The notes: a model not told the origin generated them from the letters alone. A stretch of DNA of 64,000 nt from Chlorobiota bacterium (GCA_014191195.1 BJGZ01000003.1:173217-237216); one strand, 5' to 3'; shown: positions 54,706 to 64,000, counted from the stretch's first letter. Numbers and translations are program-made.

Positions 54706-56424
54706 ATGAAGATCATAGTTCTGAACCTTATTATTTTCATTATAGCTCAATGTTCTATTTCCTCTCAAACTGTACTAAGAACCGAACTTCTTGGAAGACC
54801 AACAGATCATAGCATAACAATAAATATGATGTTTGACAGTACAACAGAGATGAGAGCTAATTGGTATACTGGACAAGATAAACCTAGTACTACTAATTGG
54901 ATACTTTTTCCTGCAAATGAACCAACAGATATTGTAATTGATGGCTTATCTGCAAACAGAGAGTATAAGTATTTCATTCAATATAGAAATCCAAAAGACA
55001 CAAATTCTGTAAAAACAAGACCTGAATATTCATTCAAAACTCAAAAACCTGCAGGTACTTCTTTCACTTTTGTAGTTCAGGCTGATCCACATTTAGATGT
55101 TCAGAGTGATACTAATATCTATGCACTATGTCTTCAAAATCAGTTGTTGGATAAGCCTGATTTTATGATAGATCTTGGCGATATTTTAATGACAGACAAA
55201 TTAACAAATACATCTAAGCAAGTCCCTTTTGATACTATTGTCTATCGTTGTAATCTACTTAGAAAATACTATGAAATGAATTGTCATTCTATACCTTTGT
55301 TTATAGCTTTAGGTAATCATGAAGGCGAAGCCCAATGGAATATTAAAAATAATAATCTTAATTCTTTTCCAATTTGGGCAACTAATGAACGTAAAAAATA
55401 TTTCTTAAATCCTATACCAAATACGTTTTATACTGGTGATACGACAAATCATGCAAGCATAGGATTAAGAGAGAACTATTATGAGTTTTCATGGGGAGAT
55501 GCAAAATTTATTATTCTAGATCCTTATTGGTATACAACAACAAAGCCGGATTCCTTAAATGGCTGGAGATGGACACTCGGTAAGAATCAATATGATTGGC
55601 TTAAAAGAACTTTAGAACAGAATACATCTACTTATACGTTTGTATTTGCACATCAATTAGTTGGGGGAAGCCCAGAAGGTAGAGGGGGCATTGAATATGC
55701 GGATTTATATGAATGGGGTGGAAATAATCTAGATGGCACCAGAGGTTTTGAAAAAAATCGTCCAGGTTGGTATAAACCTATCAAAGACCTTTTTAAAGAG
55801 CATAAAGTTCATGTGTTTTTTCATGGGCATGACCATTTCTTTTGCAAGCAAGAAAAAGATTGTTTAATCTATCAAGAAACTCCTCAACCTAGCCATCCAA
55901 ATTTTTCAAGCGTGAATTATGCAGATGATTATGGATATTTTGCAGGAGAGATTTTACCTAATTCAGGACATTTAAGAGTTAATGTTTCTCCAGATAGAGT
56001 TCAAGTAGAATATGTAAGAACTTATCTCCCAAAAAATGAAAGTACTAATCGTAAAAACAGGGATGTTTCTTCTACATATACTGTAGCCTTGAAAAATTGT
56101 TATGATACTCTTACTACCTCTATACCAATGATTTACAACACTGCTTATGCTGATGAAAAAGTATTTCCGAATCCATTTTCAGAACACTCTACAATTCAAT
56201 TCAATCTAGACAAAGCAGATATTCTGTCCATTTCTATCATTGATGAAAAAGGTGCATTGATTCGTGAACTTACTCATGATGCGATGATTCAACCGGGTTC
56301 ATTTGCAGTTCAGTGGGATGGTAAAGACGCTATGGGTAATGTACTTCCAAGTGGAACATATTCTTATACAATAAAAAGCAAATATGGTCCTGCTACTTCT
56401 GGACGAATCGTTTTGATTAATTAA
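54706..56424 (+). CDS. Secreted metallophosphoesterase with T9SS/FlgD-like end (paralogue)
   Basis: 572 residues, 11 bp after its paralogue. Signal peptide, fibronectin-like domain, then ADPHLDVQ, IDLGDILM, GNHEG, FAHQLVGG and FHGHDHFF, the same metal ligands as the first copy. The C-terminus (FPNPFSEHSTIQF, WDGKDAMGNVLPSGTYSY) is FlgD-like and differs from the first copy's. Tandem duplication with C-terminal divergence. The substrate is unknown. Confidence 0.88.
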   Translation: MKIIVLNLIIFIIAQCSISSQTVLRTELLGRPTDHSITINMMFDSTTEMRANWYTGQDKPSTTNWILFPANEPTDIVIDGLSANREYKYFIQYRNPKDTNSVKTRPEYSFKTQKPAGTSFTFVVQADPHLDVQSDTNIYALCLQNQLLDKPDFMIDLGDILMTDKLTNTSKQVPFDTIVYRCNLLRKYYEMNCHSIPLFIALGNHEGEAQWNIKNNNLNSFPIWATNERKKYFLNPIPNTFYTGDTTNHASIGLRENYYEFSWGDAKFIILDPYWYTTTKPDSLNGWRWTLGKNQYDWLKRTLEQNTSTYTFVFAHQLVGGSPEGRGGIEYADLYEWGGNNLDGTRGFEKNRPGWYKPIKDLFKEHKVHVFFHGHDHFFCKQEKDCLIYQETPQPSHPNFSSVNYADDYGYFAGEILPNSGHLRVNVSPDRVQVEYVRTYLPKNESTNRKNRDVSSTYTVALKNCYDTLTTSIPMIYNTAYADEKVFPNPFSEHSTIQFNLDKADILSISIIDEKGALIRELTHDAMIQPGSFAVQWDGKDAMGNVLPSGTYSYTIKSKYGPATSGRIVLIN

Positions 56425-56481
56425 CATATAAATGAATTTCACAATAAACCACTAATGATATGAAATTGAATTGGTCTGATT

Positions 56482-56495
56482 ATTGATTAATCAAT
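56482..56495. repeat. Perfect 14-bp palindrome upstream of the lipoprotein gene
   Basis: ATTGATTAATCAAT is self-complementary. It lies 121 bp before the ATG at 56617, and might be an operator. Confidence 0.3.
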
Positions 56496-56616
56496 AAATG
56501 TTTAAAAATGTTAGATTGTGGACATATTTCTGATAATTTTTTCAGAAAAGGGTATACACACATACATATTAGCATTGTATATATTGATAATTATGAATCA
56601 TTGATGGGTTAATTAC

Positions 56617-57861
56617 ATGACAATTCGTTTTCTACTTTTACTATGTATTTTTTTCTCTATTGGCTGTAATCAATCGGATAAACAGTTTTCTGAAGCTCAG
56701 GCGCAGCAGCCTATTAAGCCTACAATCAAAAAATCTATTCCAAAATCTAAAGCTAAACCTATAGTACAATCATTAGAAGGATTTGACTTGCCTATTTCTA
56801 TTGACACAAGTATTCAAGAATATGCTAGTTTTATTGGGGGATTATCTCATTCTTCTGACAGATTAAAGCTCATCAAAAACAATGGATTTTATACTGCTCA
56901 CGCTAAACGTATAAATGATGTTTTTAAAAGAGTGAAGACTAAAAGATTATCTCAAATGCAGATGTTTTCACAAATGGAATTAGCTTCTGATAAAATCGGC
57001 GAGGGTACTTTATTATATCCTTTTTCTGGTCCGGATGCACTGCATGCAGTTACATTATTCCCTAATTATAAACAATATGTCTTTATAGCATTTGAACCAC
57101 CAGGAAGCTTCAGGAAATTCTCTTCTGTAGATACAACAGGTGTTCCAGACTATTTATTATCTGTACAAAGAACAATTCAAGAAGTTACCAACTTGAGTTA
57201 TTTTATCACAGATAGAATGAGAAAGTATATTACTCAAGAAAACATAGATGGTGCTTTACCTTTAATTGCATTGTTTTTAGCCGAAACAGATCATACTTTA
57301 ATTGGTTATGGAAAGAGATATCTTCATGCAGATGGATCTATCAATGAGATTGCAAAAGATACTTTTTCTATTCCTGCACAAGATATTCATGATATGTATT
57401 TCAAGACAGGAACTTCTCAGACAATACAAAGGCTCACTTATATCTATGCCAATTTAGGAAATGCTGCTTATGCAAGTAAAATTGGATTTCTTAAGAATAC
57501 CCCTCTCCAATCCTATTTAAGTTCTTTACAGGAATTTAATACATATGTTAAAAGTGCAAGTTATTTGATGCATAATGCAGGTTTTTCTGGGATTAGAGAT
57601 TTTGTTTTAAAGAAGACACATTCAATACTTCAGGATGATACAGGCGTTCCATTTGAATATTTTGATCAAAAGCAATGGGATTTTGTGTTTTATGGAAGAT
57701 ATAGCAGGCCTATCAATATATTTGCAGGAAGATATAGTGCAAAATTAGATAGCGCTTATGTTCATCAAGAAAGCATTAAAAAACCTCTTCCTTTTATGAT
57801 GGGTTATCAATTAAGAAGAGGTGATGCTCAAAATATTTATAAGGCTATTCGAAAAGGATAA
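56617..57861 (+). CDS. Lipoprotein of unknown function
   Basis: 414 residues. The signal ends LCIFFSIGCNQS, a lipobox with Cys17. A proline/lysine-rich linker follows (KKSIPKSKAKPIVQS), then a mostly helical domain: MFSQMELASDKIGEGTLLYP and SGPDALHAVTLFPNY near residue 110-150. I recognise no catalytic motif. It has its own promoter region (191-bp gap) and a terminator, so it is probably a single-gene unit. Confidence 0.6.
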   Translation: MTIRFLLLLCIFFSIGCNQSDKQFSEAQAQQPIKPTIKKSIPKSKAKPIVQSLEGFDLPISIDTSIQEYASFIGGLSHSSDRLKLIKNNGFYTAHAKRINDVFKRVKTKRLSQMQMFSQMELASDKIGEGTLLYPFSGPDALHAVTLFPNYKQYVFIAFEPPGSFRKFSSVDTTGVPDYLLSVQRTIQEVTNLSYFITDRMRKYITQENIDGALPLIALFLAETDHTLIGYGKRYLHADGSINEIAKDTFSIPAQDIHDMYFKTGTSQTIQRLTYIYANLGNAAYASKIGFLKNTPLQSYLSSLQEFNTYVKSASYLMHNAGFSGIRDFVLKKTHSILQDDTGVPFEYFDQKQWDFVFYGRYSRPINIFAGRYSAKLDSAYVHQESIKKPLPFMMGYQLRRGDAQNIYKAIRKG

Positions 57862-57864
57862 ATA

Positions 57865-58671
57865 TTAATTTTTACTTTGTTCAGTGGGCTGTTCTATCTT
57901 TTGTGGGACAGCCTTTTTTTTGATTTTATAAAATTTATTTTCAGTAATTAATGCTGATGGCGGAATAAACCTGCTGATTCCATTCTCCTTTTTATGCGAT
58001 AAAAGCCATGTATATAATTCATCCATTTCATAACATTGCGTTAATTCACCGTGGCCTAATTTAGGAAAAACGGTAAATAAACATTTGGTGCTATCACAAA
58101 GATAAATTGCTTTCACCATTTTTTTTGATTGTATAATTGGCACTTCTGTATCACGAGCACCATGCATTACCCACAAAGGGACTTTGCTTAAGGATTGCCC
58201 TGTATTAGTTTCTCCACCTCCACATAATGGCGCTGCAGCTGCAACTAGATCAGGGTATTTAGCTACAAATCTAAAAGTTCCATAACCACCCATACTCATA
58301 CCTGTTACATATATTCTATTTGTGTCTACAGTATACGTTTTTTTTATTCTTTGTATCAAACGATAAATCTTAGCGGGATTCCAACCTTCACCTTCTGGAC
58401 ATTGAGGCGCTAATACAATCGCAGATATCTTTTTTCCTTTGTTAATAGCGGCAATCGTACCATATTTCTTGAGTTTTTCAAGACTATCACCACTTAAACT
58501 TTTTCCATGAAGAAATACTATTAAAGGCAGCAGATCTTTTTTTGTAGAACCTTTTGGCATACTTAGCATATATGGATAGCCAAAACTAGGTTTTGTATAT
58601 GAAGTTATCCCTGTAAAAGCCTCTGAACTAATAAAAATTAAACCAAAGATTAATAATATGAAGTGTTTCAT
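57865..58671 (-). CDS. Exported alpha/beta-hydrolase esterase
   Basis: 268 residues with a signal peptide (FISSEAFTG). TGMSMGGYGTF carries nucleophile Ser126; GARDTEVP gives Asp174 and KLGHGEL gives His207. LIVFLHGKSL supplies the oxyanion-hole strand. The layout is that of feruloyl-esterase/PHB-depolymerase or prolyl-oligopeptidase-like esterases. It is last in a three-gene operon, overlapping the propeller lipoprotein by 4 bp. Substrate unknown. Confidence 0.85.
   Translation of the reverse strand: MKHFILLIFGLIFISSEAFTGITSYTKPSFGYPYMLSMPKGSTKKDLLPLIVFLHGKSLSGDSLEKLKKYGTIAAINKGKKISAIVLAPQCPEGEGWNPAKIYRLIQRIKKTYTVDTNRIYVTGMSMGGYGTFRFVAKYPDLVAAAAPLCGGGETNTGQSLSKVPLWVMHGARDTEVPIIQSKKMVKAIYLCDSTKCLFTVFPKLGHGELTQCYEMDELYTWLLSHKKENGISRFIPPSALITENKFYKIKKKAVPQKIEQPTEQSKN
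57887..57921 (+). terminator. Terminator of the lipoprotein gene, inside the convergent gene's end
   Basis: An 8-bp stem (GGCTGTTC at 57887-57894 with GGACAGCC at 57906-57913, one G-U pair) followed by eight T. It overlaps codons of the convergent esterase gene. Confidence 0.75.
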
Positions 58672-60227
58672 CGTAAAGAAATCCTAAAAAATGAATTACC
58701 CCTGGAAGCAATAATTGCAGTATTTCCATAAGCAATTGGTGAAGACTCAAAGTTCTGTCCAACTCTTTTTTGTGTTATAATATTTCCTGATTGACCATCA
58801 ATCACATATAGATTACCAATCACATCGCCTAATAAAATGATAAACTGTCCTTGCTTTGTGATATATCCAATTGGTGAAGACCAAGTATATGCAGATAAAG
58901 GAGTTTGCCATAATACTTTGCCAGTTATTTTATCAAAAGCAGCAAATAGTCCTGTATTACCTGGTTTATACTGAGAAAACGAAGTAAAAATCATAGATGA
59001 ACAATTAGATTTCCCTAATAATGGCGTTCCTAGCATACCACCATTATAGATATAACTTCCATTCGCAATAGAATGACATGCAAGTGAAAATCGCCAGATT
59101 TCTTTGCCATTTACTACATCTAATTTGCGGAATAATGCAAATCCTTGCTTTCCTTGTTTATCAACTTCGCAGCCTGTATAAACAAAAGGTTTACCATCTT
59201 CTATTGATATCACAGGGGTTGCATCTGTATCATCGGTATTATTTGAATACCACATAGGTTGTAGAGTATTCAAATCCACACAAATAATACTACCTCCATT
59301 ATCGGTAATAATGCCATATTGACCATACACCGCTATACTAGATTCTATTCCTAAATGGTTGTTTCCTTTCACTGTATACACAAATTTAGAATGAATCTTT
59401 AGGCCCTTTTCAGATCTAATTAGTTTATATAATATTCCATTTTCAGCAGGCCATAAAAGGAATTGCCCCCAAATCAAAGGCGAACTATCTAAGGCTCCCC
59501 AATAGCGCTTAGAATGCTTATCATCTCCTGAGAGAAAAGATAATAAAGTATTCTTTTTAATATTAATTGCTCTTGCTCCGCACTCTTGTGTATAACGAAT
59601 TCCTTGTCCTACATACACAATTCCGGGATATTCTGGATCTGAAGAAATAGAACCTTTGATCGGAATTTTTGTATCAAAAGCTGAGTCTATTTCTTTGCCA
59701 GTGCCATAATCTAAGGAATATACTTTACCACATAGTGAACCTTGAAGTATATTCATTCTTGTTTTATCAGGAGATATAATCAAATTAGGCTGGCCTGTCC
59801 ATCCAGCACCTCCACCCCAACTACGATGAGAACCATCGGCCCCAGTACTTCCTGCACCAATTGAAGTTCTAAATACCCAATCTATATGGATTTGCGTGGG
59901 TAGAGAATCTAATTCTCCCATCTGTTTTTGATCTCTGAATGGTGTACCTCTAAATGTATAGTATCCAGGAAGAGTATCATAGAATATTGGTGAAAAGTTT
60001 CCAATACCCGATATACTAGAATCAGGAATAATTACTTTGTATTCTACACTATCAGCTGATTGTTGTCTTTCAATGTGTACAAATTCTATTGTCTTGCTTA
60101 TAGAACTAGAAGCTATAGTATCTTTTTTTTGAAGGTCTATATCCCTTTTTATCTCTTTTTCTGAACACCCAATCAATATCAAAGAAACTCCCAAAACTAC
60201 ACCCATATTCCTTAGCATACATATCAT
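58668..60227 (-). CDS. PQQ-like beta-propeller lipoprotein
   Basis: 519 residues. Lipobox LILIGCSEKE. Repeated blade motifs (GKVYSLDYGTGKE, GSIICVDLNTLQPMWY, GLFAAFDKITGKVLWQTPL, GNLYVIDGQSGNIITQ) define a BamB/PQQ-type propeller. PQQ-binding residues are not obvious, so it may be a structural scaffold. It overlaps APC permease and esterase genes by 4 bp each. Confidence 0.85.
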   Translation of the reverse strand: MICMLRNMGVVLGVSLILIGCSEKEIKRDIDLQKKDTIASSSISKTIEFVHIERQQSADSVEYKVIIPDSSISGIGNFSPIFYDTLPGYYTFRGTPFRDQKQMGELDSLPTQIHIDWVFRTSIGAGSTGADGSHRSWGGGAGWTGQPNLIISPDKTRMNILQGSLCGKVYSLDYGTGKEIDSAFDTKIPIKGSISSDPEYPGIVYVGQGIRYTQECGARAINIKKNTLLSFLSGDDKHSKRYWGALDSSPLIWGQFLLWPAENGILYKLIRSEKGLKIHSKFVYTVKGNNHLGIESSIAVYGQYGIITDNGGSIICVDLNTLQPMWYSNNTDDTDATPVISIEDGKPFVYTGCEVDKQGKQGFALFRKLDVVNGKEIWRFSLACHSIANGSYIYNGGMLGTPLLGKSNCSSMIFTSFSQYKPGNTGLFAAFDKITGKVLWQTPLSAYTWSSPIGYITKQGQFIILLGDVIGNLYVIDGQSGNIITQKRVGQNFESSPIAYGNTAIIASRGNSFFRISLR

Positions 60228-61543
60228 AGTTTTAATAACCTTTTATTTCTGAATTGTAAAATACCCCAAACAATAAGACCTAATCCCAAAATTGCGAGTA
60301 CAATATTTATGTCTTGAGTTTTTGATACAGTAATATGATATAGTATCCATACATTAATCATAAGAAACAATAAAGGTGTAGCTGGATAACCAACCATTTT
60401 AAAAGGCCTTTCTACGTGTTTCAAAGAAAATCTAGCATAGATAACAGCAATAGCAGTAAGCGATGAAATAATAGTAATTAATACTGTAGTAAATGTAATC
60501 AATGTATCATAAGTACTGGTTATCATCATTATTAAAGCAATAATGGTTTGAATCCATATACTAGAAACTGGGATATTATCTTTGCTTTTAACATTCTTTA
60601 AGAGTTTATATTCAAATAACATTTCTCTAAGTACTCTGGGTCCGGCAACTACCATAGAACTCATAGAGGAAATAAGCATAAATGCTATTATAAAACCGCT
60701 AATTGAAACAATAAATGGTGGTAAAAATTTTGAACCAGCAATAACTACTAACTCTTTTGGCAGCATCGTAGTAATATCTACCATTAATTCATTGATAGGA
60801 GCAGTATAAAGAAACATCATATTGATAAGAACATACAGTATAGTTACGATTATCGTTCCACCAATAATAGATATGGGAAGATTTTTCCGTGGATTTTTAA
60901 TCTCAGAAGCTATATATGCAGATGCATTCCAGCCTGAATAAGCGAATATTACATATATCAAAGATATAGCGAATGGCTCGGAAAATACTTGTTGAATAGT
61001 ATTGATATGAGGCATAAATTTATGGATATCTTCTGTTCCAAATACAAAGCCGGCTATTATTAATGCAATGATTACCAATACTTTAAGGATAGTAAATATA
61101 GATTGAAATCCCCCACTTGCCGAATGATTTGTAGAATGTATAAGCGTTAAGATCAATAATGATATGATACCAATAAGTAATGGATCTCCATAACCAATAG
61201 ATCCTTTAATATAATTACCAACTGCCATACCACTCATTGCTAAAGGTGCCGTAAAACCAATAGTACAACTAATCCAACCAGACAAAAACCCTAAAGATGG
61301 ATGAAGTATATCTGATAAATATCTGTATTCACCTCCCGATTGAGGAAACATAGATCCAAGCTCGGCATAAACAAATGCTCCACATAAAGATAAAAATCCA
61401 CCTACAATCCATAGTAAAACAATTGCTGTAAAGTCTTGAATCGATAAAAGTTGATAACCAAGTCCTGTAAAAACTCCTGTCCCAATCATATTAGCAATTA
61501 CTATAGACATAGCCGCTATGGCTGAATAATGTGTTTTCTTCAT
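60224..61543 (-). CDS. APC-family amino-acid permease
   Basis: 439 residues with about 12 membrane helices. IGTGVFTGLGYQLLSI (substrate-binding loop after helix 1) and the helix 3 segment GAFVYAELGSMFPQSGGEYRYL are classic APC features. FAYSGWNASAYIASEIKNP also matches helix 6. It imports or exchanges amino acids. First gene of the operon with propeller and esterase; overlap 4 bp. The leader has no clear terminator hairpin. Confidence 0.92.
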   Translation of the reverse strand: MKKTHYSAIAAMSIVIANMIGTGVFTGLGYQLLSIQDFTAIVLLWIVGGFLSLCGAFVYAELGSMFPQSGGEYRYLSDILHPSLGFLSGWISCTIGFTAPLAMSGMAVGNYIKGSIGYGDPLLIGIISLLILTLIHSTNHSASGGFQSIFTILKVLVIIALIIAGFVFGTEDIHKFMPHINTIQQVFSEPFAISLIYVIFAYSGWNASAYIASEIKNPRKNLPISIIGGTIIVTILYVLINMMFLYTAPINELMVDITTMLPKELVVIAGSKFLPPFIVSISGFIIAFMLISSMSSMVVAGPRVLREMLFEYKLLKNVKSKDNIPVSSIWIQTIIALIMMITSTYDTLITFTTVLITIISSLTAIAVIYARFSLKHVERPFKMVGYPATPLLFLMINVWILYHITVSKTQDINIVLAILGLGLIVWGILQFRNKRLLKL

Positions 61544-61751
61544 AAGATAAATTTCAACCTAATAAATCAAAGCAGATGCCCAAAGGCTTTTATATGCCTA
61601 TAATAAAAGTTTTAATAAGACATTCCCTCTTAACTTTAACAAATATATAAAAACCTGTGCTTTATTTAATTTCCTTTGCTGAAATAATATGTTAAGTTAC
61701 TTTAGATGTGCCCATAATTATCAATCAATTAGCTTTCCCTTAAGGTATAGT

Positions 61752-63167
61752 ATGAAAAATGTTTATTCTCTTTTTTTCATTGTATTATTTGTTATGTATT
61801 CGAATTCAATATTCGCTTCTGAATGGAATATTGGGCCAAATAGACAATATAAAAAGCCAAGTGACATTGCTTTATTGGTTAAAGATTTTGATACTATTTC
61901 TATTGATAAAGCAGAATATATCGGCGATGTATGCTCATGGTATGCTAAAGGACTTTATTTTAAAGGTGAATCAGGAACTATATTAAAAGCTAATGGCAAA
62001 GCTGCAGAGCAAAAGGCTATTTGGGTTATAAAAGGTGATGATTGTATTGTTGAAGGTATCGATTTTTGGGATTGCGCTGTAGTTGATAGAAATGGGGCAG
62101 GAATAAGAATTGAGGGTACGAATATTCTTGTGCGATCTTGTGCTTTTAGAAATAATCAAGATGGAATTTTATGTGGTGCAAATCCTAATAGTACTGTCAT
62201 AATAGAACAATGTGAATTTGAAAACAGTGGTGCTGGTGATGGTTTATCGCATGGAATCTATATCGGCCATATCAAAGCTTTTTATTATCAATTTAATTAT
62301 GCTCATGGTACAAAAGTTGGACATGAAGTAAAATCCAGAGCTGCATTTAATATGATTGCTTATAATAATATTTCTCAAGAAAAAGGAACTGGATCTAGAA
62401 ATATTGACTTACCAAATGGAGGCACTTCTTTTATCATTGGGAATATTTTGCAACATAGTGCTAATGCAGAAAATGGGAATACTATTGGCTATGGTTTAGA
62501 GGGTTTGAGAGATTCTCTGGATAATAGCTTATACATAGCTTCAAATACTTTTGTTAATGAAAGATCAGCAGGTACTTTCTTTAGAATCGATACAAATACT
62601 AGATTATTGACATTGGTAAATAATATTTTTGCTGGAAATGGTACAATGCTTTTTGGAAAAGCTTCAATCTTCGATACTTCTCATAATACAAGAATTATTC
62701 CGATTCAAGATGTACAGTTTAATAATCCTGCTATATATGATTTCACCTTATCTAAAAATTCTCCTGCTTTAATGAATGCAGTGTTACCAGGAATTGCTTC
62801 ATATTATCAAAATGGAATAAAGAAAGAATTTTCATTACAACCACTATTTCAATATGAACATCTATGCAAAGTAGCTCCAAGATTTACCAATCAAAGTATG
62901 GGCAGTTTAGAAGGCAAGGATATTATTTCTAGCACGGATTTTCAAGAAAATCAAGCCGATATATTTCCAAATCCATGCGATAAAGGATTTACTATTCATA
63001 ATTCAATACCTATAATAAATAATAAGATTACGATACTTGATTATAATAGCAATCAATATGTGAAAGAGACTCATTCAACTAATTTTGTTAACTGTTCGGA
63101 TTTACACTCTGGATTGTACTTTATTATTATACAGAATAAAAGCATCCCATTTATTATTAATCATTAA
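61752..63167 (+). CDS. Secreted right-handed beta-helix protein with T9SS sorting domain
   Basis: 471 residues from the ATG at 61752, which starts a signal peptide (YSNSIFASEW); an upstream frame exists but is not convincing. Residues about 85-330 contain parallel beta-helix repeats (GIRIEGTNILVRSCAFRNNQDGIL, i.e. NILVRSCAFRNNQDG). The last 75 residues (IFPNPCDKGFTIHNS, GLYFIIIQNKS) are a T9SS type A sorting domain. It probably acts on polysaccharides outside the cell, but no lyase active-site motif is visible. Confidence 0.82.
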   Translation: MKNVYSLFFIVLFVMYSNSIFASEWNIGPNRQYKKPSDIALLVKDFDTISIDKAEYIGDVCSWYAKGLYFKGESGTILKANGKAAEQKAIWVIKGDDCIVEGIDFWDCAVVDRNGAGIRIEGTNILVRSCAFRNNQDGILCGANPNSTVIIEQCEFENSGAGDGLSHGIYIGHIKAFYYQFNYAHGTKVGHEVKSRAAFNMIAYNNISQEKGTGSRNIDLPNGGTSFIIGNILQHSANAENGNTIGYGLEGLRDSLDNSLYIASNTFVNERSAGTFFRIDTNTRLLTLVNNIFAGNGTMLFGKASIFDTSHNTRIIPIQDVQFNNPAIYDFTLSKNSPALMNAVLPGIASYYQNGIKKEFSLQPLFQYEHLCKVAPRFTNQSMGSLEGKDIISSTDFQENQADIFPNPCDKGFTIHNSIPIINNKITILDYNSNQYVKETHSTNFVNCSDLHSGLYFIIIQNKSIPFIINH

Positions 63168-63169
63168 TG

Positions 63170-63522
63170 AATATGATATTTCCTCTAATTTCAAGATTAC
63201 AATCTATGATGAACATAAAATATCCCAGCATAAAACAATTTCAGAAATAAATGGCGATGTCGATTTTGGAAAGGGATTTTCTGGTCTTATCATGTATTTT
63301 ATCATAGCATTATTTAGGAATTAGCCAGATACAAGCCCTCATTTATACTGCTATTTTATATGGTTATACTGCACTCTATTAATTGCTATAATACTATACA
63401 TTTCAAACAATAAAAGTATTATGGGTGAATTTACCAATACTACCATCATAAATATTGCAGGATTTATAGCTTTAATTATAATGACTGTAGCCTCAATAGT
63501 ATTGTTATATTTAACATTGTAA
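63170..63522 (+). pseudogene. Decayed Nramp-type metal transporter remnant
   Basis: The only gap over 300 bp (63168-63562) holds a broken coding region. One frame (63241-63321) reads GDVDFGKGFSGLIMYFIIALF, another (63317-63379) LGISQIQALIYTAILYGYTAL, and a third (63373-63522) LLIAIILYISNNKSIMGEF, then NIAGFIALIIMTVASIVLLY. These match successive parts of Nramp Mn/Fe transporters (GxxFSxLxMxFII, PIQALxxxAxxNG, NxxxMGxF) with an internal deletion and a frameshift. No initiator or intact frame remains. The gap to the next ATG contains nothing else I recognise. Confidence 0.6.
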
Positions 63523-63562
63523 ATGTTTTAACTTTTCAGACTTAATAGTGATATTTATTCCT

Positions 63563-64000
63563 ATGAAACATTCTTTTATTACGCTATTCATTATTTCTAG
63601 TGTCTTCTTCTCATCATGTAAAGAAAATCAAAGCGAAGTACATAATAATGATAATTCAGATTCCTTGATTGTGATTGGAGGATTATTCTCACTTACTGGC
63701 AATTGGAATACTTTAGGTAAAGATGCCATTGCAGCTGCTGATATTGCGATTAATCAAGCAAATGCAATTGCAGCTGAAAGAGGATTAACAATTCGATTTT
63801 CATTTAATAATTTTGACACAAAATTAATTCCTGAGCTAGCCTTAGCATCACTTAAAGAAGCTAATAGCAAGAAAATTCACATTCTGATTGGCCCTCAATC
63901 AAGCGCAGAATTATCTGCCTTAAAATCCTATGCCGATAGTGCCCGAATATTATTAATTAGTCCATCCAGCACTGCGGGTTCTTTGGCAATTCCAAATGAC
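63563..64000 (+). CDS. ABC transporter substrate-binding lipoprotein (3' truncated)
   Basis: Open from the ATG at 63563 to the window end, 146 residues visible. The signal ends SVFFSSCKEN (lipobox Cys). The mature start, VIGGLFSLTGNWNTLGKDAIAA, with IAINQANA and ILIGPQSSAEL, then LISPSSTAGSL, is the type 1 periplasmic-binding fold used by branched-chain amino-acid ABC transporters. The rest lies beyond the window. Confidence 0.85.
   Translation, partial: MKHSFITLFIISSVFFSSCKENQSEVHNNDNSDSLIVIGGLFSLTGNWNTLGKDAIAAADIAINQANAIAAERGLTIRFSFNNFDTKLIPELALASLKEANSKKIHILIGPQSSAELSALKSYADSARILLISPSSTAGSLAIPND

Noticed and set aside
63085..63324. 79-codon open frame as a gene
   Set aside because: It starts inside the beta-helix gene, and only its end resembles a protein (Nramp), which continues in other frames.
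1..64000. tRNA, rRNA, insertion sequences, prophage or integrated elements
   Set aside because: I saw no tRNA or rRNA signature, no transposase or integrase, and no terminal repeats by eye.

Overview
This is a very AT-rich, densely packed bacterial chromosomal window. Most genes lie in short co-directional operons with overlaps or gaps of a few bases. I found no rRNA, tRNA, CRISPR array, insertion sequence or phage gene. The content points to the FCB group (Bacteroidota, Ignavibacteria, Kapabacteria or relatives). Evidence: several exported proteins end in type IX secretion (T9SS)-like C-terminal domains; there is an OmpA/PD40/carboxypeptidase-regulatory protein with the architecture of PorE; two proteins carry the GAPGE 'choice-of-anchor' domain; and some genes have promoters close to the Bacteroidota pattern TTTG-N19-TAnnTTTG. 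I cannot name a genus or species.

Layout. 1-5300 (+): 3' part of a YfhO-type membrane protein, a lipoprotein, a coiled-coil protein with a J-domain-like HPD motif, an MFS transporter and a LolA-like exported protein. 5309-13139 (-): type 2 IPP isomerase, DprA, a Tat-exported FAD oxidoreductase, a degenerate OmpA-like protein with a WD40 propeller, a MerR regulator and two CX4CH choice-anchor proteins. 13286-18001: an orphan PaaC with TpiA (+), then an SRPBCC protein, adenylate kinase and a TonB-dependent receptor (-). 18097-29298 (+): the translation operon rimP-nusA-infB-rbfA-truB-ribF, then a lipoate ligase-like protein, a secreted endonuclease I and an RsmI-like methyltransferase with a long RGG-like repeat tail.

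29335-34367 (-): an ECF sigma / anti-sigma / Spy-like sensor module, greA, ribBA, yajC and a tgt that has lost its zinc ligands. 34432-44470 (-): the PorE-like protein with a partner, then an RND efflux operon (permease, fusion protein, TolC) led by its TetR regulator. 44684-57861 (+): M20 dipeptidase, MurD, M24 peptidase, GT9 heptosyltransferase, M28 peptidase, acyltransferase, two secreted metallophosphoesterases and a lipoprotein of unknown function. 57865-61543 (-): APC permease, PQQ-propeller lipoprotein and esterase, joined by 4-bp overlaps. 61752-64000 (+): a beta-helix T9SS cargo, a broken Nramp metal transporter and the start of an ABC substrate-binding lipoprotein that runs off the window.

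Much of the window is envelope and secretion biology combined with core ribosome and translation genes. The most distinctive points are the zinc-site-less Tgt, the RsmI-like protein with ten 39-bp tandem repeats, a hairpin plus U-tract in the rimP leader, the three-gene sigma/anti-sigma/sensor module, the PorE-like protein with a repeat N-terminus, and the Nramp remnant. All functional calls rest on motifs and architecture recognised by eye. No database search was run.
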